From positions 303,637-367,636 of the forward strand of contig LFJO01000006.1 of the NCBI GenBank assembly GCA_001038565.1: a stretch of 64,000 nucleotides of DNA, written 5' to 3'. This DNA comes from Alkalihalobacillus pseudalcaliphilus (lineage in GTDB: Bacteria; Bacillota; Bacilli; Bacillales; Bacillaceae_D). Shown here piece after piece: positions 18,753-27,262 of the stretch. Position numbers and translations under genes: made by a program. Numbering within the stretch: the stretch's first letter is position 1; the number at the start of each line of letters is the position of its first letter. The notes below the pieces were generated by a model, which worked only from the letters and a program-made list of their open reading frames with translations, had not been told where the DNA came from and did no database searches.

Positions 18753-19625
18753 ATGAAAATTGATGATTATCGCCTGCTCGTTGCCCTTGAAGAAGCCAAA
18801 ACCGTACGAGGAGCATCCAAACTTCTGCTTGTTTCACAACCAGCTGTAAGCCAACGTCTTAAAAATATCGAGCAGGAATGGGGAAAAACATTATTCATAA
18901 GAACTTCCCAACAACTCCTTATAACTCCAAGTGGAGAAAAGGTTTTACAGTTCGCCCGAAGCGTTGTCGATCAAGAAAAAAAGGTCGCCCTTTCACTCGC
19001 TTCAGAATCAGATGAAGTTGGAGGCACGTTGTCTTTAGGTGTCTCCTCCACTGTAGCTCAACATCTATTACCCGTTCTTTTACAGCGATTCTTCCACTCT
19101 TATCCCAAGGTACAACTAGAGCTCATGAGTGGTCATTCTAGCGATATTATCCATTCCGTTCACCATTTCCATCTTCAAATCATCCGTGGAGAAAAACCAC
19201 CTATAGGGGATAGCTTTCTATTACTTAAGGACCCTTTATTTTTAATTGAAAAAAAGTCAAAACCTGAATCGCCAAAACCAATGATAGAATTTCAAACGGA
19301 CTCTAGCTTTCATTTAATCGTTCAAGAATGGTTAATCAAAAATCCACAATACCTCTCTAAAGCAAAAATAAAAGTCGATCAAATGGAAACCTCCAAGCAG
19401 CTCCTTATTAATGGAATTGGTAAAACTGTCCTGCCCGGACTGGCGATGACAGGTCTAAATGAAGAGGAGTATACGTTTATTCCTTTAGAAAAAAAAGGGG
19501 AAACGATCTACCGCGAGACATGGGTTTCATATGATGAACATTCCTTACAACTTCCACAAGTTCAAGCATTCTTAACGATGCTGCAAACGTATAAAAAAGA
19601 AGGCTTGAGTTTTGAGCAAGTTTGA
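18753..19625 (+). CDS. LysR-family transcriptional regulator
   Basis: The 290-residue protein has the N-terminal winged helix-turn-helix (GASKLLLVSQPAVSQRLKNI) and a C-terminal substrate-binding domain starting near residue 92 (GGTLSLGVSSTVAQHLLPVL). The effector is unknown. It is divergently arranged with the methyltransferase gene, the classical layout of a LysR regulator and its target. The ATG is preceded by AAAGGAAA. A terminator follows. Confidence 0.9.
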   Translation: MKIDDYRLLVALEEAKTVRGASKLLLVSQPAVSQRLKNIEQEWGKTLFIRTSQQLLITPSGEKVLQFARSVVDQEKKVALSLASESDEVGGTLSLGVSSTVAQHLLPVLLQRFFHSYPKVQLELMSGHSSDIIHSVHHFHLQIIRGEKPPIGDSFLLLKDPLFLIEKKSKPESPKPMIEFQTDSSFHLIVQEWLIKNPQYLSKAKIKVDQMETSKQLLINGIGKTVLPGLAMTGLNEEEYTFIPLEKKGETIYRETWVSYDEHSLQLPQVQAFLTMLQTYKKEGLSFEQV

Positions 19626-19659
19626 ACCATTTCAAGTAAATATCTGATAAACACCTGAG

Positions 19660-19692
19660 AAAAAACGCCTGGAAAAATCCTAAGCGTTTTTT
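19660..19692 (+). terminator. Terminator after the LysR gene
   Basis: AAAAAACGC pairs with GCGTTTTTT around about 15 bases. The A/T-run symmetry suits both the LysR gene and the convergent Nudix gene. Confidence 0.75.
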
Positions 19693-19721
19693 CTGCGAAT
19701 ACAGTATTGATGAAAGTATGG

Positions 19722-20182
19722 CTACTTTTGAGAAAGAGGAAGACTATCAGTTAGAATTTTTTCCTTAATCAAATTCACTTGCTCAATCATATGACCTATG
19801 TTACCTTCACCAGCATAGACGGACATATCGAAAAAGTCTTGATTCAAATCAGACCAGTATAATATCTGTTCATCACCTGAAACCGTTACTTCATTATTTA
19901 AACGTCCAACATAAACTTCGACATAACATTGATGAAAATAGTATCTAAAATCCATTAAATGATGGAGGGTGATATTTGTTTTAGATATACCTGTTTCCTC
20001 AAAGAGTTCCCGGTAAGCAGCTTCTAATCCATCCTCTCCATGTTCAATTTTCCCACCAACTAGATTACTCAAGCCTTTATATGGATTCTTTATTCGCTGC
20101 ACATTAACAATTCCGTCATACCCTTGTTGCAAACCATTAAAACGTTATACCCTTGCACTCCTTTACCCCTTCTTTCTCCCAT
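19722..20182 (-). pseudogene. Nudix hydrolase gene with a single-base frameshift near its start
   Basis: The main frame contains a complete Nudix box (GGKIEHGEDGLEAAYREL, then FEETGI) plus RIKNPYKGLSNLV, but lacks a proper N-terminus: only TTG at 20132 without a ribosome site. A second frame starts with ATG at 20182, overlapping the thioesterase stop codon as TAATG. It reads MGERRGKGVQGYNVLMVCNK, GMTELLMC, and then stops. Joining the frames near 20097-20100 by restoring one base (TGC-xAG-CGA) gives LLMC-x-RIKNPYKG, the normal Nudix N-terminal strand. So the gene is coupled to the thioesterase gene but carries a -1 deletion, or the sequence has an error there. Confidence 0.75.
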
Positions 20183-20637
20183 TATTCCTTAGGTAATATA
20201 GACATCGTGCACCGTGAAACACAGACTAATCGCTCTTGCTCATCTGTTATCTTAATATCCCAAACCATCGTTGATCGACCTTTATGTAGAGGAATTGCCG
20301 TTGCTGTTACGATTCCATCCTTTTTACTTCTGAGATGATTCGCATTGATTTCAAGTCCAACGGGATTAAATTTCGTTAAATCAATTTGGATAGCCGTTGC
20401 CACACTGGCCGCTGTTTCCGCCAAAGCAACCGAAGCTCCTCCATGTAAAATCCCTGCCGGTTGGTGTGTTTTAGGTCCTACGGGCATCGTCATCACTAAG
20501 CGATCAAAGCTAATTTCTGTGAAAGACATTTCAAGTACTTGAGCTAATGTCTCTTTTTTAAGCTGATACATAAATGCAAGAAAACCCTCTTCACTTGATA
20601 AGCCATGGAAATCTAGTACCTCTTGTGCAATTTTCAA
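20182..20637 (-). CDS. PaaI-type hotdog-fold thioesterase
   Basis: The 151-residue protein has the hotdog signature PAGILHGGASVALAETAAS, with the conserved HGG before the central helix and an acidic residue in the helix for catalysis. LEINANHLRSKKDG covers the CoA-contacting strand. These enzymes release free acid from acyl-CoA or aryl-CoA. The start is TTG at 20637, eight bases after AAGGAGG. Its stop overlaps the start of the frameshifted Nudix gene. A crotonase gene lies about 900 bases upstream, but degenerate sequence lies between. Confidence 0.88.
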   Translation of the reverse strand: MKIAQEVLDFHGLSSEEGFLAFMYQLKKETLAQVLEMSFTEISFDRLVMTMPVGPKTHQPAGILHGGASVALAETAASVATAIQIDLTKFNPVGLEINANHLRSKKDGIVTATAIPLHKGRSTMVWDIKITDEQERLVCVSRCTMSILPKE

Positions 20638-20734
20638 ACAAACCCCTCCTTATTGATGTGGTATTTATGAATTCCCTATTGCAACAGGATTTCCTCTTTT
20701 TGTGTGAAAGTTACCCTAAAGGCGATGTGCTCTT

Positions 20735-20865
20735 CTCCGAAGATCGCTCCGGAATGGGGGCACTCTTTCCGCAGGCGGGCGCTGAGCTAACTTGCTTACG
20801 CAAGTTAGCTCAGCCTGCCCTTTCCTCCTGCAGGAGTCGGCCCCCATTCCCTCCGCTAGGGTTCG
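20735..20865. repeat. GC-rich imperfect palindromic element
   Basis: The inner arms GCTGAGCTAACTTG / CAAGTTAGCTCAGC (20781-20794, 20801-20814) are perfect 14-mers with a 6-base loop. The outer arms GGAATGGGGGC / GCCCCCATTCC (20751-20761, 20840-20850) are perfect 11-mers. The composition is far more GC-rich than the surroundings. The design suggests a mobile miniature repeat or a large structured RNA. It is comparable in layout to the element near 57.6 kb. Confidence 0.7.
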
Positions 20866-21252
20866 TACTTACCCATTAATTAGAGCACTTCTCACACAAA
20901 AAATCGTATGAAAAGAACAAGAATCAAAATCAAATCGAGAGTATAGTTCCAATTAGGATGCCTAATTTCAAATTGCATGAAGAGCCACCTGTTAAAGAGC
21001 AAAACCCTACTTTTTGGTATAAATAAAACTGGGAAAAAAGCCTCTTAAGGACAGTCTATATGACTTATATGAATGAGCATGAGCACGTGGAATTTTTATG
21101 AACAAACCAAATCCCTAACTGAATTCAATTAAAAAACCGGATAAATCAAGGTTTATCACGGCTACTTTTATTATTTTATTAAAGGTTTTGTACGTGCTTG
21201 CTCTGCGACATTCGAACTTCATCTTTTGTAGGAGAATGAGAAAGGTTCGATG
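20866..21252. other. Degenerate spacer between the palindromic element and the TerC remnant
   Basis: I see no intact gene. One plus-strand stretch around 21040-21103 reads as an open frame (SLLRTVYMTYMNEHEHVEF) without a start site. It may be decayed coding DNA of unknown origin. No structured RNA is recognised. Confidence 0.3.
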
Positions 21253-21438
21253 TTGCCAAATATGGACTAAGTAGGAAATTAAGAAAAGTGACGCGAATCG
21301 GAATACAAACGCACCAGCTAATCCATAAAATAAAGCTTTTTTCCTTTGTTTATCTGGTAAATGTTTCACAATTGTCGTAATAACTAAAGCATGATCGGCT
21401 GCTAAAATACCTTCAAGAGCAACAAGAATTAACAACAC
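21115..21438 (-). pseudogene. Remnant of a TerC-family membrane protein gene
   Basis: Residues 1-62 of this frame (ALEGILAADHALVITTIVKH, then GLAGAFVFRFASLFLISYLV) match the first two membrane segments of TerC/YkoY-type proteins, which export or bind metals such as manganese. Homology begins at YW, codons 21439-21444, just after an in-frame stop. It ends near 21253, after VHIWQ, where an unrelated 45-residue tail follows. A full TerC protein has more than 200 residues and seven or so membrane segments, so both ends are lost. It is not expected to be functional. Confidence 0.7.
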
Positions 21439-21528
21439 CCAATATCAATTAGTAGATTTCTAGTTTTTCCAAAATTATATGAATACATGGTGAACATAGG
21501 AAAACTTGGGCACTGTGACTGACTCCGC

Positions 21529-22311
21529 TTATTTCCCGACAAACTTTGGTTGACGTTTCTCTATAAATGCCTGAATGCCTTCTCGGTGATCCATTGTCCC
21601 TCTCATAAGCATTTGCGTCGCATTTTCTTTTTGTATGACCTCATCAAAAGAAGCATCGAAGGACTCATGGATAAGCTGTTTTGAATAAGTAAAGGCTTGC
21701 GTTGGTCCATTTGAAATCTCTAAAGCTAATTCAAAAGCACGTTCAAACATTTGCTCTTGCTTCAAGACCTCACTGACAAGCCCTTCCTTTTTTGCCTCTT
21801 CAGCATTCAAGTTTACACCTCTTATCATCCACTCTTTTGCCTTAAGTTCTCCGACAATTCTAGGCAAATGATAATGCAACCCTAAATCAGGTACTAAGGC
21901 GATATTTTTAAATGATAAGACAAAACGACTTTTTTCCTCAGCTAAAATCAAGTCAGATGCTAAAGCCAAACTAATCCCCGCTCCCGCTATATAACCATGA
22001 ACAACAGCGATGATAACTTTTTTCATTTTTCTCATGTAAGAAACAATGCCGGTGAAATCATCAATAAGTTGTTTCGTCTCAAGTGGACTCAAGCTATCGT
22101 TGGCCATCATTTTGATATCACCACCTGCACAAAATGAGTTCCCTTTTCCTGCTAATACAATGACTTTTATTGAGTCGTCTTCTTCTAGTTCTTTGAACGT
22201 ATTGGTTAACCCCTTTATTAATTGATGACCAATTGCATTCAGAGATTTTGGCTCGTTTAAATATACAATAGCAATCGCTTCTTTTCTTTCTACAATTACA
22301 CTCTCACTCAT
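21529..22311 (-). CDS. Crotonase-family enoyl-CoA isomerase-like protein (PaaG-like)
   Basis: The 260-residue crotonase has the oxyanion-hole segments FCAGGDIKMM and GYIAGAGISLALASD. The two catalytic glutamates of enoyl-CoA hydratase are absent: the position in GAGISLAL is Ser, and the position before IALVPDLG is Asn. Instead VPDLGLHYHLPRIVG keeps the Asp seen in PaaG and enoyl-CoA isomerases. So I infer a double-bond isomerase rather than a hydratase. The ATG follows GGGGG by seven bases. No other beta-oxidation or paa genes are adjacent apart from the hotdog thioesterase nearby. Confidence 0.82.
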   Translation of the reverse strand: MSESVIVERKEAIAIVYLNEPKSLNAIGHQLIKGLTNTFKELEEDDSIKVIVLAGKGNSFCAGGDIKMMANDSLSPLETKQLIDDFTGIVSYMRKMKKVIIAVVHGYIAGAGISLALASDLILAEEKSRFVLSFKNIALVPDLGLHYHLPRIVGELKAKEWMIRGVNLNAEEAKKEGLVSEVLKQEQMFERAFELALEISNGPTQAFTYSKQLIHESFDASFDEVIQKENATQMLMRGTMDHREGIQAFIEKRQPKFVGK

Positions 22312-22410
22312 GATATATCCCCCATTTCTTTTCTATCCGACCCAACAGACAGAACGGTCTTTTTAATAGTTTCAACATTTATTATAGAAATTCCTGCTTT
22401 TTTGTATGGA

Positions 22411-22452
22411 AGTTGCTTAGGGATGATAGTTTGTGCCTTGAAGTTAGTTGGG
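22411..22452 (+). repeat. Dispersed ~35-bp repeat, copy B
   Basis: AGTTGCTTAGGGATGATAG, then TTTGTGCCTTGAAGTTAG. It aligns with copy A (4201) and with the complement of copy C (17275-17316), with few differences. Confidence 0.65.
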
Positions 22453-22601
22453 TATCCATCTTAACAGGACAATGCCCCTTTATGAGCGTGCGACTCTGGT
22501 GATGGAGTTGCAACAGTGCCAGATTTTTAAATAGTCGCTACTACTTTCATATTTGTTCATGGCGTTGAGGGATTAAGCTCTATAATATTCGTTTTGAAAA
22601 A

Positions 22602-22622
22602 AAGTGACTTATGGGCGATATT
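22602..22622 (+). repeat. Dispersed repeat, partial copy D
   Basis: AAGTGACTTATGGGCGATA matches the first 19 bases of copy A with one difference, then diverges. Confidence 0.5.
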
Positions 22623-22688
22623 ATGCAGGAAAATAAAAAATAACAAGGAATACTATGATTTGTATGCATACAGGGAGGTGCGAATTTT

Positions 22689-22856
22689 TTGAGTAAAGTC
22701 GGTCTATATTTAATTTTATTAGTTTTCTTATCATTTTTAATTTTTATGATAATAGGAACATATTTTGATACTAATGATACATATCTTTCATTTATTCTAA
22801 CAGTCATTGCTATACACTTTATCGTGAGCTATGTATTAGATAATAATAAGAAATAA
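22689..22856 (+). CDS. 55-residue two-helix membrane protein
   Basis: TTG at 22689 lies ten bases after GGGAGG. The frame encodes 55 residues: MSKVGLYLILLVFLSFLIFM (helix one), a polar turn GTYFDTNDTY, FILTVIAIHFIVSYVL (helix two), and a basic tail ending KK. It would be a small inner-membrane hairpin protein with both ends inside by the positive-inside rule. I do not recognise a family. The good ribosome site and clean two-helix pattern favour a real gene over chance, although AT-rich DNA easily yields hydrophobic frames. Confidence 0.5.
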   Translation: MSKVGLYLILLVFLSFLIFMIIGTYFDTNDTYLSFILTVIAIHFIVSYVLDNNKK

Positions 22857-23021
22857 AATAATCTATTCTCACATCACAGAAAACTTTAGGTAAGAGCTTA
22901 CTATTTAGGTTAGCATTTTTCAATTATCATTCTTCCTCACTTCCATACGAGTTGTAACATTAGCAAGAAATCGTTATGCTTTGAGAGAAGTTAATTGAAC
23001 AATAAAGAAAGGGGCATTAAA

Positions 23022-23441
23022 ATGTATAAGCCAAAAACAAAAGAAACAGACCGTAGTGTTGTTGAGTTTATTGAATCTGTTGAGAGCCCTAAAAAACAAG
23101 CGGATGCATTTAAGTTACTAGAAATGTATGAAGAAGTATCTGGTTTTGAAGCGAAAATGTGGGGGCCGAGTATTATCGGTTTTGGTTCTTATCACTACCG
23201 CTATGAATCAGGCCATGAGGGCGATGCTCCTCTTGCTGGTTTCTCACCTAGAAAAGCCAAGATTAGTCTTTACTTTGCACCCGATGATCCAAATCGAGAG
23301 CCTTTATTGGCAGAATTAGGAAAACATACAACAGGAAAATCATGTGTATATATTAATAAACTAGCAGACGTAAATCCTGATGTTATCAAAAAACTCATTT
23401 CATCTACAATAGAACACATGAAAAAAAAGTATCCTAATTAA
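23022..23441 (+). CDS. DUF1801 (YdhG-like) protein
   Basis: The 139-residue product shows the DUF1801 pattern: an N-terminal helix VVEFIESVESPKKQADAFKL, a central KMWGPSIIGFGSYHYRYESG, FSPRKAKISLYF, and a C-terminal helix ending HMKKKYPN. It belongs to the fold related to iron-chaperone frataxin-like and YdhG proteins. The function is unknown. The ATG at 23022 follows AAGAAAGGGG. A longer frame from 22995 starts inside that ribosome site region. It is followed at 120 bases by an SDR gene on the same strand and may form a loose operon with it. Confidence 0.8.
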   Translation: MYKPKTKETDRSVVEFIESVESPKKQADAFKLLEMYEEVSGFEAKMWGPSIIGFGSYHYRYESGHEGDAPLAGFSPRKAKISLYFAPDDPNREPLLAELGKHTTGKSCVYINKLADVNPDVIKKLISSTIEHMKKKYPN

Positions 23442-23560
23442 CGATTCTCACTTTGTTTCTACTCATTATCTCTTCAAGGTAATTTCATAGGCATGAAACC
23501 AGACAATTCAACGAACACTATGTATAATAACCACTATCTTGTTTTTTAGGAGTTGACGTT

Positions 23561-24277
23561 ATGCAAGACTTACGAGGTAAAACAGCCCTTATAACTGGTG
23601 CTGGAAGAGGAATTGGACGAGCAACAGCTCTCGCACTTGCTGCTGAAGGTATTCATATTGGACTTATTGGACGAACTATGGAAAAACTTGAGAAAGTGGC
23701 AGAAGAGCTTAATCAATATGACATTAACGTATCTGCAGCTGCTGCAGATGTTAGCGATTTAGCAGCTATGGAAGCTGCTTTCAGCCATATTAGAAATGAC
23801 CTAGGTACAATTGATATTTTAATTAATAATGCCGGAATTGCTAAATTCGGAGGTTTCTTAGACCTATCTCCTGAAGAATGGCAGAGCATTATCGATGTTA
23901 ACTTAAAAGGGGTTTATAATGCGACTCGACTCGCTTTACCAGAAATGCTCGATAAAAAATCTGGCGATATTATTAACATTAGTTCAACGGCTGGTACAAA
24001 GGGAGCTCCTGTAACAAGTGCGTACAGTGCTTCTAAGTTTGCTGTAATGGGTTTAACGGAATCATTAATGCTAGAAGTTCGTAAACATAATGTACGAGTC
24101 TCTGCACTAACCCCAAGTACTGTCTCAACAGATTTAGCCTTTGAAAATAACCTAACAGACGGTAACCCAGAAAAAGCCATGCAACCTGAAGACTTAGCCG
24201 AGTTAATCGTAGCTCAATTAAAGCTTCATCCACGCGTATTCCTGAAAACCGCTGGATTGTGGGCGACGAATCCATAA
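23561..24277 (+). CDS. Short-chain dehydrogenase (3-ketoacyl reductase-like, YoxD-like)
   Basis: The 238-residue NAD(P)(H)-dependent oxidoreductase has [11 protein letters not shown] (cofactor loop), NNAG ([10 protein letters not shown]), catalytic Ser in NISSTAG and the YSASK motif ([11 protein letters not shown]). An Arg in GLIGRTMEK suggests NADP(H) preference. Length and sequence style match Bacillus YoxD, annotated as a 3-oxoacyl-ACP reductase homologue. The true substrate is unknown. AGGAG precedes the ATG. A terminator-like hairpin follows. Confidence 0.9.
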   Translation: MQDLRGKTALITGAGRGIGRATALALAAEGIHIGLIGRTMEKLEKVAEELNQYDINVSAAAADVSDLAAMEAAFSHIRNDLGTIDILINNAGIAKFGGFLDLSPEEWQSIIDVNLKGVYNATRLALPEMLDKKSGDIINISSTAGTKGAPVTSAYSASKFAVMGLTESLMLEVRKHNVRVSALTPSTVSTDLAFENNLTDGNPEKAMQPEDLAELIVAQLKLHPRVFLKTAGLWATNP

Positions 24278-24293
24278 TAAAGTACTAAAATCC

Positions 24294-24331
24294 TAGCCTG
24301 ACTCTCTAAGATGGAGGATCAGGCTTTTTCA
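24294..24331 (+). terminator. Terminator after the SDR gene
   Basis: AGCCTGACTCTC and GGATCAGGCT form an imperfect stem followed by TTTTTC, about 20 bases after the stop codon. Confidence 0.7.
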
Positions 24332-24694
24332 TGAGCGTGACACTACTTGACCTACTCGTTTAAGGATTCATTCAGGACTTTGACCGATTTAACGACCATT
24401 TAAGCTCTTCCATACTTATTTTCTTTGTCCTCATACACTTTTGACTACAACTCCCTCCCTCACTTCACAACACCTTATGTTGTTGCCTTCACACTCCTTT
24501 AACTACTAATCCCCATACTTGACACCTCTCCTCTTATACCCTTCGCCTTTCTTTGTTCAACTAATAATCAACATTATTCCCCGTCATAGATAATTTTGTA
24601 AAATAACAAAATGTCGAACAATTCTATTTACTTCGCTCTCCGAAATGTTTATGATGTTTTTATCCTATAATAAAATATCTAAGGAGGCTTTATC
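24332..24694. other. Intergenic region upstream of the S9 peptidase
   Basis: No gene is seen. A small dyad ATTTTGT-N6-ACAAAAT (about 24592-24611) lies about 85 bases upstream of the peptidase start and could be an operator. The sequence is otherwise pyrimidine-rich and featureless. Confidence 0.3.
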
Positions 24695-26689
24695 ATGTCA
24701 AAACGCCCTATCACTATTGAAGATTTATGTAAACTGACCTTTGTAGGAAATCCAGTAGTTTCTCCCAAAAAAGATAAAATCGTCTATGTGCGCACAGTCG
24801 TTGACCAAGAAAAAGACGGCTATGCTTCCTCGCTCTATTTAGTAGACTTAGAAGGGAACGAGATCCCATTAACTACATATTTTTCAAAAGATACCTTAAT
24901 TAAAGATACGAGTCCAAAGTGGTCTCCAGATGGGCAATCAGTGGCTTTCCTCTCTAATCGTACGGGCAAGAATCAAGTATGGAAAATTTCCACTTTAGGC
25001 GGTGAAGCCATTGCTTTAACCGATGTTGACCAAGGTATATCTAACTTTGAGTTCTCACCAGATGGACAATCACTCGCTTTAACGATTTCTGGGGAGTGGC
25101 CAAATGAGGACAAAAAGGAAGATCAGAAAGAAGAAAGTGACGTCAAAGTCATTACAAGACTTCGTTATAAAGCGGATGGAGTAGGCATCCTTAGTGATAA
25201 GCGGAATCACATTTATCTCTATGACCTCAAACAAAATAGCTATACAAAACTAACAGAAGGTGAGTATGACTTTTCACAGCCACGTTTCTCTAGTAATGGT
25301 ACTGGCTTGTTTTATGTGGCTACAAAAGCGGCAGATAAAGAGTGGGGTTACCTCCCTTCTATTTGGTATTATGATCTATCAACGAAAACAGAAAAAAATC
25401 TATATGAAGGTAAAGGAACAACAGCTGCCCCTTCTGTTTCACCAGACGGGAAGTGGCTAGCTTTTATTGGTCATACTCGTGGTGAGAGAAGCCAAGGTAA
25501 CAATGAAGTTCTTCTCCTTTCATTAGAAACTGGTAAACTATCAAGGTTAACAAAAGACTTTGATTATACGGTAGGTAATCTTGTCGGCATTGATGCCCGT
25601 TATGACTCGGGGGACTTCCGATTAATTTGGGATGAAACAAGTGAAGGTATATATTTTAGTGCAACGATTGGTGGCGACTGTTTATTATTTAAAGTCGATT
25701 TACACGGGCACGTATCTAAACCACTTACTCCAGCACCAGCTTCTATCACCTCGTTTGATCTTATCAATCAAAAAATAGCAATTGCTGTTATCGAGACGCC
25801 GACTGAGACTGGTAAACTTGTAAAAATCAACCTTGAATCGCAAACCCTTGAACAAAATTTGAGCCATTGGAATCAAACATTTTTTGAAGAAGTATTTATA
25901 AGCGAACCAGAACCATTCACTTATCAAAGTACAGATGAAAAGGAAATAGAGGGGTGGCTTCTTAAACCGTATGGATTTAAGGCAGGAAAAAAATACCCTC
26001 TCATCTTACAGATACATGGTGGTCCAGCAACAGCATATGGTAACGGTTTACATCATGAGATGCAAGTCATGGCAGCAAAAGGGTATCTCGTCCTTTATAC
26101 AAATCCTCGTGGTAGTCAAGGCTACGGCCATGACTTCGTTAATGCCGTTATTGGTGATTACGGCGGTATGGACTATGCTGATATTATCGCTGGACTTGAT
26201 TATGCCCTCGAACATTACAATTTTATTGATAAAGAACAATTATTCGTAACTGGAGGAAGCTATGGAGGTTATATGACTAATGTCATCGTGACACGTACGA
26301 ATCGTTTCAAAGCGGCTGTTACCCAACGTAGTATTTGTAACTGGCATAGCTTTTACGGAACAAGTGACATCGGTTTCTTCTTTACTGAATGGCAGCATGG
26401 ACATGCCGACCTATGGAATGATTATGAACGTTTAATAAAATTATCGCCGCTCCATTATGCTCGTAATGTCAAAACACCGATACTCATTTTACACAGCGAA
26501 CAAGATTTACGCTGTCCAATGGAACAGGCGGAGCAGTGGTATATTGCCTTAAAACGACTTGGTGTCGAAACGAAATTTGTCCGCTTTCCAGATGAAAACC
26601 ATGACTTATCTCGCTCCGGCAAACCGAAACACCGTTTAAAAAGGTTAGAACACTTGATTGGGTGGTTTTTGGACCGCACGGCTAACTAA
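24695..26689 (+). CDS. S9-family serine peptidase (YuxL-like acylaminoacyl-peptidase)
   Basis: The 664-residue cytosolic peptidase has an N-terminal seven-bladed TolB-like beta-propeller (about 1-400; repeats of SPDG, for example KWSPDGQSVAFLSNR) and a C-terminal alpha/beta-hydrolase. The triad is Ser522 in GGSYGGYM, Asp604 in HSEQDLRCPM and His636 in DENHDLSR. ILQIHGGPATAYG forms the oxyanion region. These enzymes cleave short or N-acylated peptides after entry through the propeller. The sequence closely resembles Bacillus YuxL. AAGGAGG precedes the ATG. It is a single-gene unit with a strong terminator. Confidence 0.92.
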   Translation: MSKRPITIEDLCKLTFVGNPVVSPKKDKIVYVRTVVDQEKDGYASSLYLVDLEGNEIPLTTYFSKDTLIKDTSPKWSPDGQSVAFLSNRTGKNQVWKISTLGGEAIALTDVDQGISNFEFSPDGQSLALTISGEWPNEDKKEDQKEESDVKVITRLRYKADGVGILSDKRNHIYLYDLKQNSYTKLTEGEYDFSQPRFSSNGTGLFYVATKAADKEWGYLPSIWYYDLSTKTEKNLYEGKGTTAAPSVSPDGKWLAFIGHTRGERSQGNNEVLLLSLETGKLSRLTKDFDYTVGNLVGIDARYDSGDFRLIWDETSEGIYFSATIGGDCLLFKVDLHGHVSKPLTPAPASITSFDLINQKIAIAVIETPTETGKLVKINLESQTLEQNLSHWNQTFFEEVFISEPEPFTYQSTDEKEIEGWLLKPYGFKAGKKYPLILQIHGGPATAYGNGLHHEMQVMAAKGYLVLYTNPRGSQGYGHDFVNAVIGDYGGMDYADIIAGLDYALEHYNFIDKEQLFVTGGSYGGYMTNVIVTRTNRFKAAVTQRSICNWHSFYGTSDIGFFFTEWQHGHADLWNDYERLIKLSPLHYARNVKTPILILHSEQDLRCPMEQAEQWYIALKRLGVETKFVRFPDENHDLSRSGKPKHRLKRLEHLIGWFLDRTAN

Positions 26690-26692
26690 GCA

Positions 26693-26737
26693 AAAAAACC
26701 GCTAATTTTAAAGCAACATTCAAAATTAGCGGTTTTT
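26693..26737. terminator. Bidirectional terminator after the S9 peptidase gene
   Basis: AACCGCTAATTTT pairs with AAAATTAGCGGTT around a 12-base loop, with A-runs and T-runs on the two sides. It serves the peptidase gene and the convergent DUF4181 gene. Confidence 0.9.
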
Positions 26738-26743
26738 ATACTA

Positions 26744-27151
26744 TTAATAAAAGCGCCAAAAACTTGTTAGCAAAAGTGAACCTATTATGACTAACAAAAA
26801 TAATAATCTACATAATGTAAAGAGAGCTTCATTCCGATTAGACGTATATCTCCACTCGATCCGTGCTCTGAAACCTTCAATGACAATAATAAAGAGAGCA
26901 AAAATGAACAAAGGCTCAACCGTCCACATTTGCTCATCCTCTCCCAATGAAATGTTTAGAACTAATACAAAAAGCATGGAGATTATAAAAAATACTCTAA
27001 TTCTAGATTCAATCTTCTTATGTTTTTCATTCACATGCTTCTCAGAAAAAAAGCCTCTCTCTACTCTGAGCCATTTCTTCATAAGCCAATGAAAAACATA
27101 CATTAATACGAGCGATCCCACGATTACGATAAAAAGCTCTGTCAAAAACAT
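26744..27151 (-). CDS. DUF4181 membrane protein
   Basis: The 135-residue protein has four predicted membrane helices (about 3-20, 50-66, 75-95, 110-130) and a conserved cytosolic segment WLRVERGFFSEKHVNEKHKK between helices one and two. This is the pattern of DUF4181 proteins found in Bacillus, often in several copies per genome. The function is unknown. The start at 27151 follows AAGGAA by six bases. In-frame alternatives at 27166 and 27175 are possible. Confidence 0.7.
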   Translation of the reverse strand: MFLTELFIVIVGSLVLMYVFHWLMKKWLRVERGFFSEKHVNEKHKKIESRIRVFFIISMLFVLVLNISLGEDEQMWTVEPLFIFALFIIVIEGFRARIEWRYTSNRNEALFTLCRLLFLLVIIGSLLLTSFWRFY

Positions 27152-27262
27152 GAATTCTTCCTTCATTCCATCCACCGAAATCCTTATATATTAACATGAT
27201 GATATAATTATCTTCTTATATCGTTCAAAGCTTTCATTCTACAATATCCACCAACATGTAAT

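Larger units (their letters stand above)
22312..22688. other. Intergenic region with two copies of the dispersed repeat
   Basis: Two copies of the ~35-bp repeat lie here, at 22411-22452 and 22602-22622 (partial). An antisense frame crossing this region has no ribosome site and no family features. The stretch around 22479-22500 (GCCCCTTTATGAGCGTG) resembles text at 17198-17215. The promoter of the small membrane protein gene should lie in 22560-22680, but no convincing pair of boxes was found. Confidence 0.4.

Noticed and set aside
20574-20879. 101-codon plus-strand frame crossing the palindromic element
   Set aside because: It begins inside the thioesterase gene and runs through the palindrome. 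The cysteine- and proline-rich end simply reads the GC-rich repeat.
22580-22807. 75-codon minus-strand frame
   Set aside because: No ribosome site, and its AT-rich translation lacks family features. The plus-strand 55-residue frame here has a proper ribosome site.
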